Below are positions 24,487 through 32,536 of a stretch of DNA of 64,000 bases, piece after piece. How positions within the stretch are numbered: position 1 is the first letter of the stretch; each line of letters begins with the position of its first letter. Under the pieces are notes generated by a model that made no database searches, was not told the origin of the DNA, and saw only the letters and a list, made by a program, of their open reading frames with translations. A program made the position numbers and the translations under genes. Origin of the DNA: Eshraghiella crossota. Lineage in GTDB: Bacteria > Bacillota > Clostridia > Lachnospirales > Lachnospiraceae. The stretch spans positions 2,405,001 to 2,469,000 of the forward strand of contig NZ_CP102270.1 of the NCBI RefSeq assembly GCF_025148445.1. The letters run 5' to 3'.

Positions 24487-24726
24487 TCAACCCTTAATTT
24501 TCATCTCTGCTATTATATGTTCTTCCCTCTGTCTCTCTTCACAATAATCCCAGAAGTCTTTCAATGCTTCCTCATCCGATTTCCACGGCAATGGTATGGG
24601 ATCCAATTCATCTAATCGCTTCACAAGTTTGCGTACCTCCTCGGTATCAAACTCCTCATCACTTGCCTCCATTACATAAAAATCCAGTTTTTCATTTATC
24701 ATTCTGATTTCTTCGTCTTTGGTCAT
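24487..24726 (-). CDS. Small acidic conserved hypothetical protein
   Basis: 79 residues, start at 24726 with GGGAGG 7 nt upstream. Strongly acidic, with a clear helical pattern (EEIRMINEKLDFYVMEASDEEFDTEEVRKLVKRLDEL) and a short Pro-rich turn (DPIPLPW) before the charged C-terminus. The N-terminal half resembles short conserved regions seen next to sigma-factor-like genes in Lachnospiraceae, but I cannot assign a function. It is the last gene before the ICE integrase end; whether it belongs to the ICE or the older insert is open. Confidence 0.6.
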   Translation of the reverse strand: MTKDEEIRMINEKLDFYVMEASDEEFDTEEVRKLVKRLDELDPIPLPWKSDEEALKDFWDYCEERQREEHIIAEMKIKG

Positions 24727-24811
24727 GTTAAAACCTCCCTACATTATATACATGGCACTTCTCGACAAATTCTTACAAATAACTACAAATTTTTTCACAA
24801 GAAACGAAAAA

Positions 24812-24851
24812 AACGATACTGCATAGATTTCTTACTCCACACAATATCGTT
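24812..24851 (-). terminator. Terminator after the ICE integrase gene
   Basis: AACGATATTG pairs with CAGTATCGTT (one G-T pair) on the minus strand and is followed by a run of T. It lies 10 nt after the integrase stop, and the ICE end is probably close by. Confidence 0.75.
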
Positions 24852-24860
24852 CTTCTATAT

Positions 24861-26255
24861 TTATACTTTCATTGTCTTCGCCAGAGAAGTAAGCAAAGCC
24901 GCCATCTCCGGATTGCCAAGTACTTTCATCAGCAGTTCGGGATCTACTCCCTCCGGTATGGTAATCTTATTTTCTTCCTCTTTCTGCTCATGTATATCCG
25001 GATTAAGATTTTCCTTATTATAAAAGGCATTCTCCATTCTCTCTGCATTTTTTCGCCGGTCCTCATCAATAATATGACCATACACTTCCGTTACCATGTC
25101 CGCCTGTGCATGTCCGGAATCCCCCTGGACTGCTTTGATATCTCCACCGCTCAGTTTCAGCTTGTATGTAACACTTGTATGGCGCAGACTATGAAAAACC
25201 ACATCCGGAAGCCCTTCTTTATCAATTACTTTCTGCATCTGGTCACGAATATAGCTGCCATTAATCGGCATTCCAAAAGTAGTCGCCATTATCAGGTTGT
25301 AATCGGTATACTCACTGCCAAGCGCCTCCTTTACCTCATCCTGTTCCTTCTTTATATCAATAAGGCACTGTGCCACAAATCCCGGTATATAAACTTTGCG
25401 CTCGCTGGTATCGGTCTTTGGTGTTTTCAGCACCCTGACCGTCTTATTATTCTTCCTTTGGGATGGAAAAATCAGAATGACTTCTTTTGAATCCAGCTCC
25501 TCAACAGCTTCCTTTGATACACGCTCCACCTGTTTGTTAATAAAGACATATGCCCTGTTCTCTGAAATAGCTTCTTCTGATATATCCACACAGTCCCATG
25601 TCAGCCCAAGCAGCTCTCCTATTCGGACCGTTGCTGCGAATGCCAGATGAAATGCTACTTTAAGCCATTTATTCTCACACGCATCGATTGCCTGCATCAG
25701 CATTTCCGCAGTCCAGATTTCACGCTCCTCAGCTTTATACTTCGGCAGTGTCGCATCCGTTGCCGGATTCCTGTCCATCATATCCCACTTTACCGCCTGC
25801 CTGAAACAGCTCCTTAGTACCTTATGTATCTGATGAACTGTCGCAGCTGTAATCAGCTTGTCCCCATCCGGATTCCTTGAACTCTTTACAGCCGGCATTT
25901 TCAGAAGATCTGTATAATACTTCTCCATGAAATGGTTGTTGATCTCAGACAGTTGCACCTCTCCGATCGTGGGAATAATATAGTTATTGATCAGTCCTAC
26001 GTTTCCATCATAGGTAGCAACTCCCCACTCATTATGTCCGTAGATTCTGACATATTCCTTTATAAGTTCTTTTACCTTGGTGCATTTTGGTACAACAAAT
26101 GTTCCCAGGGACTGCTTATACTCAATCTCCTTTTTTCGCTTTTCGGCTTCTTTCAGCGTGGTATAGCCTTCCGACTTCTGGTGCTCCGTGCCATCTGCAT
26201 CATTTACACGGTAGACAACACTGTATGATTTTTTTCGCTTCCTTATATAAGCCAT
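24861..26255 (-). CDS. int: Tyrosine-type site-specific integrase of the ICE
   Basis: 464 residues. Order: an N-terminal arm-binding domain (RKRKKSYSVVYRVND...), a SAM-like core-binding domain (about 60-165), and the catalytic domain. The catalytic residues are Arg in ATVRIGELLGL near 210, HSLRHTSVTY near 352 and the VTEVYGH tyrosine near 392. A C-terminal extension of about 65 residues follows. It catalyses integration and, with an excisionase, excision of the ICE. Unlike the relic at 10920-11462, all catalytic residues are present, so it looks functional. The start at 26255 follows the multi-HTH gene by 1 nt, so the two are cotranscribed. A terminator follows. Confidence 0.92.
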   Translation of the reverse strand: MAYIRKRKKSYSVVYRVNDADGTEHQKSEGYTTLKEAEKRKKEIEYKQSLGTFVVPKCTKVKELIKEYVRIYGHNEWGVATYDGNVGLINNYIIPTIGEVQLSEINNHFMEKYYTDLLKMPAVKSSRNPDGDKLITAATVHQIHKVLRSCFRQAVKWDMMDRNPATDATLPKYKAEEREIWTAEMLMQAIDACENKWLKVAFHLAFAATVRIGELLGLTWDCVDISEEAISENRAYVFINKQVERVSKEAVEELDSKEVILIFPSQRKNNKTVRVLKTPKTDTSERKVYIPGFVAQCLIDIKKEQDEVKEALGSEYTDYNLIMATTFGMPINGSYIRDQMQKVIDKEGLPDVVFHSLRHTSVTYKLKLSGGDIKAVQGDSGHAQADMVTEVYGHIIDEDRRKNAERMENAFYNKENLNPDIHEQKEEENKITIPEGVDPELLMKVLGNPEMAALLTSLAKTMKV

Positions 26256-26256
26256 A

Positions 26257-27147
26257 TTATCCAGCTCCTTCCTGGTATTCTTTCAGCCATTGCAGAAATT
26301 CTTTGCGGTTTATTCTCAGAACTTTTCCGGCTCCAACACATGAAAAGCGTTCCATCTGCATCCATTTTGTGATTGTTCCGCTTGTAACTCCTGCAAGAGC
26401 CGCTGCCTCTGATCGGGAAATATATTCTTTTGTCTCCATACTCTCCTGATTATTCTGCTTTACAGGCCCCGGTTCCTTCACAGCCTGATATACACTCTGC
26501 GCATTCAGAAAATGCTGAAAACTCTTTTTTGAAATCCACTTCTTATCCTCAAACACCTGAATTTCAAAGCAGTCCTTAAATCTGCTTGCCCTGGTGATTA
26601 CAGACATCTTCTCCTTCGTAATTCCAAGAAGTGCTGCCGCTTCGTGCAATGGAATAAAATCTGCCTGCAGATCCGTGATCGTAGGCATCTTTCCTACTTT
26701 CTGATACATGATCTGATTCTCATACCATTTTTCAAATACCTCAATGGGAATTCTCTTTGTAAAATCTACCGTAAAAGTCTCAAGTTTTTCTTCCCGCCAT
26801 ATCTCATACAGATTTGAAGAATGGATTCCCAGAAGATTTGCCGCATCACGAAAAGAATAAGATTTCTTTGTCAGTTCAGCTCCCGGATCTTCGCCATTCA
26901 CTTTTTTATGTTTTACCTGGTTTGCATACCATTTTTCAAAGCTCTCCAGATCAACACGCATCTGGCCATTGATGATCTCCGTCTTGAAAAAATTCCTGTG
27001 TACCAGCCAGTAGCTCTCTGTCTTTTTGACTCCAAGAAGTTTCCGCATCTCCGGAACAGACATTGTTTTCTTCTTTGCCAGCTTTCCGGATGCCATATCT
27101 TCTTCCATCTCTTTTCTTATATTATCCGCACCTGTAAGATTATCCAT
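26257..27147 (-). CDS. Protein with four tandem excisionase-type HTH domains
   Basis: About 296 residues from the ATG at 27147 (AAGGAGA 11 nt upstream); the frame is open 12 codons earlier without a ribosome site. Four winged-HTH units of the MerR/excisionase kind follow each other: MSVPEMRKLLGVKKTESYWL, YSFRDAANLLGIHSSNLYEI, FIPLHEAAALLGITKEKMSV, and ISRSEAAALAGVTSGTITKW. The first three are each followed by an F-[EQ]-[KH]-[WF] type strand (FEKWY, FEKWYENQ, FQHFLNAQ) and the last by FLQWLKEY. One polypeptide could therefore contact several sites in a row, as needed to build an excision complex. Located directly before int and after the single-HTH gene, it may act as a large directionality factor. 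That role is inference. Confidence 0.75.
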   Translation of the reverse strand: MDNLTGADNIRKEMEEDMASGKLAKKKTMSVPEMRKLLGVKKTESYWLVHRNFFKTEIINGQMRVDLESFEKWYANQVKHKKVNGEDPGAELTKKSYSFRDAANLLGIHSSNLYEIWREEKLETFTVDFTKRIPIEVFEKWYENQIMYQKVGKMPTITDLQADFIPLHEAAALLGITKEKMSVITRASRFKDCFEIQVFEDKKWISKKSFQHFLNAQSVYQAVKEPGPVKQNNQESMETKEYISRSEAAALAGVTSGTITKWMQMERFSCVGAGKVLRINRKEFLQWLKEYQEGAG

Positions 27148-27235
27148 AGCTTTGAATTTCTCCTTTTCCCGTCTTTTTCTCAATATACCATGATTCCTGT
27201 TAAATCTTTAGAACGTCAGCGACGTTCACAGACAC

Positions 27236-27433
27236 CTACATGTCATGCTTCTGATCCAGCCATTCGTCAAAACTCTTCTTTGAAATACGGTATTTGTTTC
27301 CAATCTGGATCCAGCGGAATTCATTTTTCTTCAACAGCTCATATACAGTCGGTCTGCTGATCCCAAGCATTTCCTGTACTTCCTTTACGGTATAGCATCT
27401 TTTTTCTGCAATATTCTCTGCTGTCATTCCCAT
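27236..27433 (-). CDS. xis: Excisionase-family HTH protein
   Basis: 65 residues. The whole protein is one excisionase-type winged HTH: CYTVKEVQEMLGISRPTVYELLKK, then FRWIQIGNKYRISKKSFDEWL. The ATG at 27433 overlaps the stop of the upstream gene (TAATG), so translation is coupled. It lies two genes upstream of int in the same transcript. It would bend DNA at the ICE ends and favour excision, or act as a transcription regulator; both are known for this family. Confidence 0.8.
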   Translation of the reverse strand: MGMTAENIAEKRCYTVKEVQEMLGISRPTVYELLKKNEFRWIQIGNKYRISKKSFDEWLDQKHDM

Positions 27434-27999
27434 TATGCAATCCCTCCCGGCTGTCCATCCATGAATCTCTTTACCTGCTTTTTCATACGGACTTTTATTT
27501 TCTGCATCTGCTGTCTCGCTGATTCATAGGTGATTCCCTGATCCTCTGCAATATCCGAAATTGTCTTTTCTTTCAGCAGATACTTGGTAAATGTCTCCTT
27601 TTCTGTGCCAAGAATCCCAAGCTGACTGTTAAACAGATTATAGTCTTTCCTCATATCCCTGAGAATGTATGCATCCCTGATATATACTTCTGCCTGGTTT
27701 ACTCCGTCCAGTGCGTTACCTGAAAAATCACAGTTAATCAGCGCTTCCCTTGTAATAACATTGTTGATCGCTTTTCTTGCGGTGGGATCACTGGTCATTC
27801 CTCCTGTCTGGACTCTTACTCCAAGATCTCCAGCTGACTGCCGGTGGCTGCTTTCCTTTTCACATTCGATCATGTAACGCAGCCCGTCTGTATATCCGTC
27901 CACGATGCCAATGAATTTTGTATAGTTTTTGATAATGATATCAATGCGCTTCTCTGATGTAGCTCCTGTATATACTCTGATAAGATTCTTTTCTGTCAT
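27433..27999 (-). CDS. Sigma-70 region 4-like regulatory protein
   Basis: 188 residues from the ATG at 27999 (AAGGAGTG 5 nt upstream); the frame is open 10 codons earlier. The C-terminal 65 residues form a helix-turn-helix resembling sigma factor region 4 and ArpU-like late regulators: FTKYLLKEKTISDIAEDQG, then ITYESARQQMQKIKVRMKKQ. The N-terminal two thirds is helical, with no recognised domain. In ICEs and phages such proteins activate the transfer or late genes. It heads the small operon with xis, the multi-HTH gene and int, overlapping xis by the TAATG junction, and so probably links excision with regulation. Confidence 0.7.
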   Translation of the reverse strand: MTEKNLIRVYTGATSEKRIDIIIKNYTKFIGIVDGYTDGLRYMIECEKESSHRQSAGDLGVRVQTGGMTSDPTARKAINNVITREALINCDFSGNALDGVNQAEVYIRDAYILRDMRKDYNLFNSQLGILGTEKETFTKYLLKEKTISDIAEDQGITYESARQQMQKIKVRMKKQVKRFMDGQPGGIA

Positions 28000-28132
28000 T
28001 GCTGCACTCCTTTTATTTCTGCATGTCATGAGCTTTCGTACGTTTACTCTTCTTTACAGATATTATTGTAGATAACCACGGAATAAAAATCGTTCCCCAA
28101 ACAATAGACAAAAGTCTATTCAGAATGTACTT

Positions 28133-28459
28133 TTATCCAAGAAGTGCCAGTGCCTGAATCTGTTTCAGTGCAACTTCTCTCATCTGGTCATTTTTCAGCT
28201 CCAGCAGCGCATCCATTATTCTGACATCCAGTGCCTCTGCCTTTTTCCCTTCCAGCAGATATGATCCACTGCAATTCAGGGCTTTTGCTATTTCCAGAAC
28301 AATGCTGCTTTTAATGTCTATATGGTCATTCTCATATGCTGATATCGTTGCTTTCTTAGTGCACAGGATTTCTGCCAGCTGCTCCTGTGACATTCCTGCT
28401 GCTTTTCTCATTTCCCTGATTCTTGTTCCCATTGTATTTTCTGCATATGTATTTCTCAT
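28133..28459 (-). CDS. XRE-family transcriptional regulator
   Basis: About 108 residues from the ATG at 28459 (ACGGAG 6 nt upstream); the open frame runs further but crosses an inverted repeat and lacks a ribosome site. One Cro/CI-type helix-turn-helix is clear: IREMRKAAGMSQEQLAEIL, then CTKKATISAYENDHIDI. The C-terminal 50 residues are helical (MDALLELKNDQMREVALKQIQALALL) and may dimerise. It precedes the sigma-like/xis/int transcript by about 130 nt and is a candidate repressor of that operon. Confidence 0.8.
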   Translation of the reverse strand: MRNTYAENTMGTRIREMRKAAGMSQEQLAEILCTKKATISAYENDHIDIKSSIVLEIAKALNCSGSYLLEGKKAEALDVRIMDALLELKNDQMREVALKQIQALALLG

Positions 28460-28668
28460 TCTTTTCTCCGTTTCCGGAGCCCAAACGGAAATACAACATG
28501 TCTTATGATTGAACAGAAAAAGAGCCTGCAAAACGCATTAAAATAAAACGATCTCTCGTTATATTTCCGTTTTGCAGGCTCCTTATAGTCTTCTGCTATA
28601 TTCAGCTCGTTTACAAACTCTTGCGCAGTGGGATCATCTTTAAGGATTCTCGGCATTACCGAAATCAT
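28456..28668 (-). CDS. Possible 70-residue protein spanning an inverted repeat
   Basis: The frame starts with ATG at 28668, with GAGGAG 8 nt upstream, a good ribosome site. The first 40 residues (MISVMPRILKDDPTAQEFVN...) look like real protein, while the remainder crosses the 14-bp inverted repeat at 28522-28581 and becomes basic and aromatic. It ends at 28456, touching the XRE start. It could be a true small protein, or a leader peptide whose translation affects the hairpin and the regulator behind it. No family recognised. Confidence 0.35.
   Translation of the reverse strand: MISVMPRILKDDPTAQEFVNELNIAEDYKEPAKRKYNERSFYFNAFCRLFFCSIIRHVVFPFGLRKRRKE
28522..28581. repeat. 14-bp perfect inverted repeat upstream of the XRE gene
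   Basis: GAGCCTGCAAAACG (28522-28535) and CGTTTTGCAGGCTC (28568-28581) are exact reverse complements separated by 32 nt. It lies about 60 nt upstream of the XRE start on the minus strand and inside the 28456-28668 frame. It may be a terminator or attenuator, or two half-sites for a DNA-binding protein; the T-run expected of a strong terminator is missing. Confidence 0.55.
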
Positions 28669-28738
28669 GATTCCGGCTCCTCTGTCCAGTCTGATGGTTC
28701 GCCCACTGGCTCATTTTATTCAGTTATCTATTACTCGT

Positions 28739-28756
28739 GCAGTATTTTCATACTGC
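28739..28756. promoter_or_regulatory. Short perfect hairpin GCAGTAT-TTTC-ATACTGC
   Basis: Seven-bp arms around a 4-nt loop lie just after the stop of the Com-like gene (28766) and before the 28668 start. It could be a weak terminator or an operator. No other signal is visible in the 98-nt gap. Confidence 0.35.
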
Positions 28757-28765
28757 TTATATTAT

Positions 28766-28954
28766 TCAAATCTGATTTTTTCTCCGATCCCGGATTGTCT
28801 TAAGCTCCCCTGATTTCAGATCCGCAATCGTAACCGTCCGGCATTTCGGACAAATGATATTCAATGATATTACTTCTTTACATGTTGCCAAAAACTTTCC
28901 GCAGCCTGAACAATGAATCATTCTGTGTTCATTATCTCGTTTATCATTTCTCAT
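28766..28954 (-). CDS. Com-like zinc-ribbon protein
   Basis: 62 residues from the ATG at 28954, the third codon of the open frame, with AGGA 5 nt upstream. Two Cys pairs form a zinc ribbon: CSGCGKFLATC and CPKCRTV, with 18 residues between the pairs. The spacing and the linking sequence ISLNIICPKC match the Com family of phage Mu, an RNA-binding protein that exposes the mom ribosome site. A second protein of the same kind is encoded at 29576-29824. Its role here is unknown; RNA or DNA binding is expected. Confidence 0.7.
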   Translation of the reverse strand: MRNDKRDNEHRMIHCSGCGKFLATCKEVISLNIICPKCRTVTIADLKSGELKTIRDRRKNQI

Positions 28955-29013
28955 TTTCATCCTACATAGTCGGGTTTTTCACTACTCCCCTATAAATATT
29001 ACGATTCCCCCGT

Positions 29014-29367
29014 CTATTCTCCTTTCTCTGTGTTGTTCAATATCCTGAGTACATATCTGGCCATTCTCTCAAAAAAATCGCGTTTTTCCTTCCAGGGCAT
29101 ATTTACAACATATCTGTCTATGTCAATCTGCTCTCTCTTTCCTGTTACTATGTATCGCACATCAAAATGAAAAGACTCTTCCAGTATTGACAGTTTCTCA
29201 CATGAAATTGCAGAATCTCCATATTCGTATCTCTGATACTGCTTTGTGCATATACCAAGAGCATCCGCAACATCATCCTGAGACAGTGCATTCTCTTTTC
29301 GTATCTTTCTCAGACGTTTACCCATATTCTTTTGATATTCCTGGTCTTTATCGTTATCGTTCGACAT
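29014..29367 (-). CDS. XRE-family transcriptional regulator
   Basis: 117 residues, start at 29367 after an AGGAG-like site. Residues 14-68 are a Cro/CI helix-turn-helix: LRKIRKENALSQDDVADALGICTKQYQRYEYGDSAI is one continuous block, with its recognition helix at CTKQYQRYE. The C-terminal half (VRYIVTGK, WKEKRDFFERMARYVLRIL) is a helical extension common in ICE and prophage repressors. It lies between two Com-like genes. Its 210-nt upstream gap (29368-29575) is AT-rich and shows no gene. Confidence 0.8.
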   Translation of the reverse strand: MSNDNDKDQEYQKNMGKRLRKIRKENALSQDDVADALGICTKQYQRYEYGDSAISCEKLSILEESFHFDVRYIVTGKREQIDIDRYVVNMPWKEKRDFFERMARYVLRILNNTEKGE

Positions 29368-29575
29368 ATTACTCCTTCCATTTCATCCATAATAGAATAC
29401 TATTTTCTTCTATAAATCAGAACCGAGTAATATGTGGAAGATTTTGGACATATTAGCGTGATTTTTTCCAAATAAAACCAGACACCCAACACATATCAAT
29501 ATTTTTTATTATTTGTACCAAGGACAGATTATGGGGATATTTTCCTATATTCTGTACCTTTTCTGTATGTTATTA

Positions 29576-29824
29576 CTACATTGCTCTTTTCCGCTGTCGT
29601 AATGCTTCCATATCTGTAGAGTATCTGCTGGCTTTTTCCTGATCATGTTCCTTTCCACGGCAGTTCTCAAATATCTTCATATAAATTTCATCCACCACCC
29701 CTACGATTTCTTTCTTGCATCTCACACATGTAATCTCAACACTGCAATTTCCCGCCACCTTAAACAACTGCTTTCCGCAGGACGGGCAGCTCACATATCT
29801 CATCTTAACTCTCTCAGTCATCAT
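29576..29824 (-). CDS. Second Com-like zinc-ribbon protein
   Basis: 82 residues from the ATG at 29824, with AGGAGG 6 nt upstream; the open frame runs 12 codons further without such a site. The zinc ribbon is YVSCPSCGKQLFKV followed by ITCVRCKKEIVGV, with Cys pairs spaced as in Com of phage Mu. The C-terminal half is charged and helical (GKEHDQEKASRYSTDMEALRQRKR). The protein is related in design to that at 28766-28954 but longer. Probably an RNA- or DNA-binding regulator of the ICE. Confidence 0.7.
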   Translation of the reverse strand: MMTERVKMRYVSCPSCGKQLFKVAGNCSVEITCVRCKKEIVGVVDEIYMKIFENCRGKEHDQEKASRYSTDMEALRQRKRAM

Positions 29825-29995
29825 CAAAGTCCTCCTGACATTGTACAATTTACGTACCATTCAACGGATAAGGGAAATGAAAACCATTGATGATTATATT
29901 CTCTGGATAAATGAGTTCCGATGTGCCGAAGTCCGCACCATTCATCCTGTGACCTTCTTGCTGATCTTTTCGACTGGTATAACACCATTAAAAAG

Positions 29996-30238
29996 CTATC
30001 TCTCCTCCATAAACCACATATTGTTGTCCTCATAGAAAAGATGGCTCTCTTTTCCGTCAACAATACAGGTATAACGTATTCCGGCTCCGCCTGCTTTCAG
30101 GCTTGCCGCTCTTCTTACATCTGTTACTTTCTGAATCTCATATACATGGCCATCCTTCCAGATAAAGCTCCTTGGTAGAAGCCTTCCGTCATTTGTAAAT
30201 TCAGCCATGACATTTACATATACCTTGCTGCTTTCCAT
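29996..30238 (-). CDS. Small conserved protein next to the Y-family polymerase gene
   Basis: 80 residues, start at 30238 with GGAGGG upstream. Beta-rich and basic: VYVNVMAEFTNDGRLLPRSFIWKDG, then VRRAASLKAGGAGIRYTCIVDGKES, ending with LFYEDNNMWFMEER. It follows the polymerase gene by 20 nt on the same strand, so it is probably cotranscribed and under the same damage-linked control. I know such small proteins as neighbours of UmuC/DinB-like genes in Clostridia but cannot state a function. Confidence 0.75.
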   Translation of the reverse strand: MESSKVYVNVMAEFTNDGRLLPRSFIWKDGHVYEIQKVTDVRRAASLKAGGAGIRYTCIVDGKESHLFYEDNNMWFMEER

Positions 30239-30258
30239 AATAGTTCAATCCCTCCTGT

Positions 30259-31548
30259 CTATCCAAAGTACCCATGCGGATGTACCGTATGATCAGACTT
30301 TGCATCACATGCTGACAGTATTCTGTCACGGTACATAAGCCCTCTCTGGACACTGTAAAATCCAAATCTTTTGCGGATAATATCAACCGTCTCATCCATT
30401 TTCATCTGTTTTTCTCTTGCCTGAGGATCCATGAACATGTCCAGCTGCTCCCAGAAATAATCTGTCACAAGATCCGTTCCACGTATTCCTATGCTCCGCA
30501 GTGGCTTTTGAAAGAACTCTGGCCGGCTGCTTTTTAGCTCCTTATCATCCGCCGGTAGTCTGTAGTTGTCTTTGTACAGCCTGTATCCAGCCTCTGCAAT
30601 CTCTTTGGTGATATTGCTCGCATTCTGTAACTTTACCTGTTTTGAAAAATGGAACAGTTCTTTGTCACGGACACTGATCTCAACAGTCCGGCACCGGAAA
30701 CCATTCTCCCGGAGTCTTGCCGCTACACTTTCTGCCAGAATGTATAACACAATCTTGACATCTTCATCTGTTTCCATATCCCTGGGAGTTGTTGTACTGT
30801 TGCCTACGGACTTGACCGGAGCTGATGTGTTTTCCAGCTTTACCGGAGATTCATCATATCCATTAGCAAAAGCCCACAGAATACTTCCCATCTTTCCAAG
30901 TTTTCTGACCAGTAGGGTTTCATCAGATTTTGCCAGATCTCCGATAGTCCGGATTCCCATGCTATATAACTTTTTATTCGTTGCATTTCCCACATATAAC
31001 AAATCAGAAACCGGAAGACACCAGGCTTTTCTCTGAAACTCATCCTCATACATAGTAGTAATGGCATCCGGCTTCTTATAATCAGATCCCAGCTTGGCGA
31101 ATATCTTGTTGAACGACACACCCACGCTCACCGTAATGCCAAGTTCTTTTTTCATCCTGCTGCTTATTTCCTGCGCAATATGAAAGCCGTCTCCCTTGAG
31201 AGTTGCACTGTCTGTCACGTCCAGCCAGGACTCATCAATTCCGTATGGTTCCCTCTTATCTGTATAGTCAGCATAAATTTCCTGTGCCATTCTGGAAAAT
31301 CTGAGATACAGGTCCATCCTTGGGGGAAGAAATGTTATGTCCGGGCATACCTGTTTTGCCTGCCATAATGCCATTCCGGTTTTTACACCATATCTCTTGG
31401 CTGTATAATCAGCGGTCAGCACAATTCCATGTCTCGCCTCAGGATCACCGCCTACTGCTACAGGCTTTCCCCGAAGCTCCGGATGATGCAGAAGCTCTAC
31501 CGATGCATAAAAACAGTTACAATCACTATGCAGTATTGTCCGGTTCAC
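30259..31548 (-). CDS. Y-family DNA polymerase (DinB/UmuC-like)
   Basis: 429 residues from a GTG at 31548 with AAGGTG 6 nt before it. Translesion polymerase that copies damaged DNA. Catalytic motifs: HSDCNCFYASVE at 7-18, with the metal-binding Asp and steric-gate region, and YGIDESWLDVT near 102 with the Asp-Glu pair. A helix-hairpin-helix region follows (MGIRTIGDLAKSDETLL near 195), then the little-finger domain. It is divergent from a LexA/CI-like self-cleaving repressor at 31760, with a palindrome between, and leads a two-gene operon. This suggests that the ICE or its host induces it on DNA damage. Confidence 0.93.
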   Translation of the reverse strand: MNRTILHSDCNCFYASVELLHHPELRGKPVAVGGDPEARHGIVLTADYTAKRYGVKTGMALWQAKQVCPDITFLPPRMDLYLRFSRMAQEIYADYTDKREPYGIDESWLDVTDSATLKGDGFHIAQEISSRMKKELGITVSVGVSFNKIFAKLGSDYKKPDAITTMYEDEFQRKAWCLPVSDLLYVGNATNKKLYSMGIRTIGDLAKSDETLLVRKLGKMGSILWAFANGYDESPVKLENTSAPVKSVGNSTTTPRDMETDEDVKIVLYILAESVAARLRENGFRCRTVEISVRDKELFHFSKQVKLQNASNITKEIAEAGYRLYKDNYRLPADDKELKSSRPEFFQKPLRSIGIRGTDLVTDYFWEQLDMFMDPQAREKQMKMDETVDIIRKRFGFYSVQRGLMYRDRILSACDAKSDHTVHPHGYFG

Positions 31549-31652
31549 TGAATCACCTTCTTTCCTGCTGCCGGATGATATGCCATCCGTCTACATGGCA
31601 TAATATAATACTTTTTATATTGCTATTCAATGGTAATTTATTGCATATTATC

Positions 31653-31667
31653 AATATCATTGATATT
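31653..31667. promoter_or_regulatory. 15-bp perfect palindrome, candidate operator
   Basis: AATATCA-T-TGATATT lies in the 211-bp region between the divergent polymerase (start 31548) and repressor (start 31760) genes. A TTGCTT/TAAAGT pair with 17-bp spacing begins right after it and could be the repressor's promoter. The palindrome is the obvious binding site for the repressor. Confidence 0.5.
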
Positions 31668-31759
31668 TCTATTGCTTTTTAGGGATTCCTGTGCTAAAGT
31701 TGATATATCCCGCATAGGGAGATCATACCTGATATGATTACTTAGAAAGGCATAATACT

Positions 31760-32455
31760 ATGAAAGATTTAGGAAAGACCATTGCTAAATACAGAAAAGA
31801 ACACAAGCTGAACCAGAGCCAGCTTGCAAAAGAACTGGAAAACTATGATATCTATGTAAAGCAGAATTCAATCAGCGCCTGGGAGCTTGGCACAGCAACA
31901 CCAAATGCCAGACAGTTTCTCGCTTTATGTGAAATTCTTGAAATATACGATATCTATACAGAGTTTGTTGGTCAGAGTCCTCTTAATCCATTCCGGAACC
32001 TGAATGAAAATGGAAGGAACAAGGTGCTTGAATATATCAGCGATCTGGAAAGCACCGGCAACTATAAACCGGCAGAAATCATTCCTATCCATGTGATCAG
32101 GGAAAGAAAAGTATTTTACAATACCGTTTCCGCTGGTACCGGCTCTTTTCTTGATGGTGACGAATATGAGATATTCTCCTCTCCTGACATTCCGGAGGCT
32201 GCCACATTTGGCGTATATGTAGATGGTGACAGTATGGAACCTAAATACCATAATAAGGATCTCATCTGGATTGAACAGACGGCATGCCTTGATGATGGCG
32301 AAATAGGTATCTTCTATCTTGATGGAAACGCATATGTGAAGAAATTTCAGAATAACAGACTCGGAACCTACCTCATATCACTGAATAAAAAATATGATCC
32401 GATTCCGGTTACAGAGAACAGTTCCTTCAAAATATTCGGCCGTGTTCTTTCGTAA
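31760..32455 (+). CDS. XRE-S24 self-cleaving repressor (LexA/CI-like)
   Basis: 231 residues. N-terminal helix-turn-helix (IAKYRKEHKLNQSQLAKEL, then VKQNSISAWELGTATP), a linker, and a C-terminal S24 peptidase domain. Cleavage is expected at Ala-Gly in VSAGTG near 125. The catalytic Ser is in DGDSMEPKY near 158 and the Lys in AYVKKF near 192, so all parts are present. On RecA activation such repressors cut themselves and release their operons. Likely targets are its own promoter and the divergent Y-family polymerase. The start at 31760 follows AGAAAGG. Confidence 0.92.
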   Translation: MKDLGKTIAKYRKEHKLNQSQLAKELENYDIYVKQNSISAWELGTATPNARQFLALCEILEIYDIYTEFVGQSPLNPFRNLNENGRNKVLEYISDLESTGNYKPAEIIPIHVIRERKVFYNTVSAGTGSFLDGDEYEIFSSPDIPEAATFGVYVDGDSMEPKYHNKDLIWIEQTACLDDGEIGIFYLDGNAYVKKFQNNRLGTYLISLNKKYDPIPVTENSSFKIFGRVLS

Positions 32456-32536
32456 GTCCTTTTTTTGGGACACTTAAAACTGTAGGATTATTATAGCGGA
32501 ACAGACATGAATAATTCTGAATTTGGAGGTGTATAT

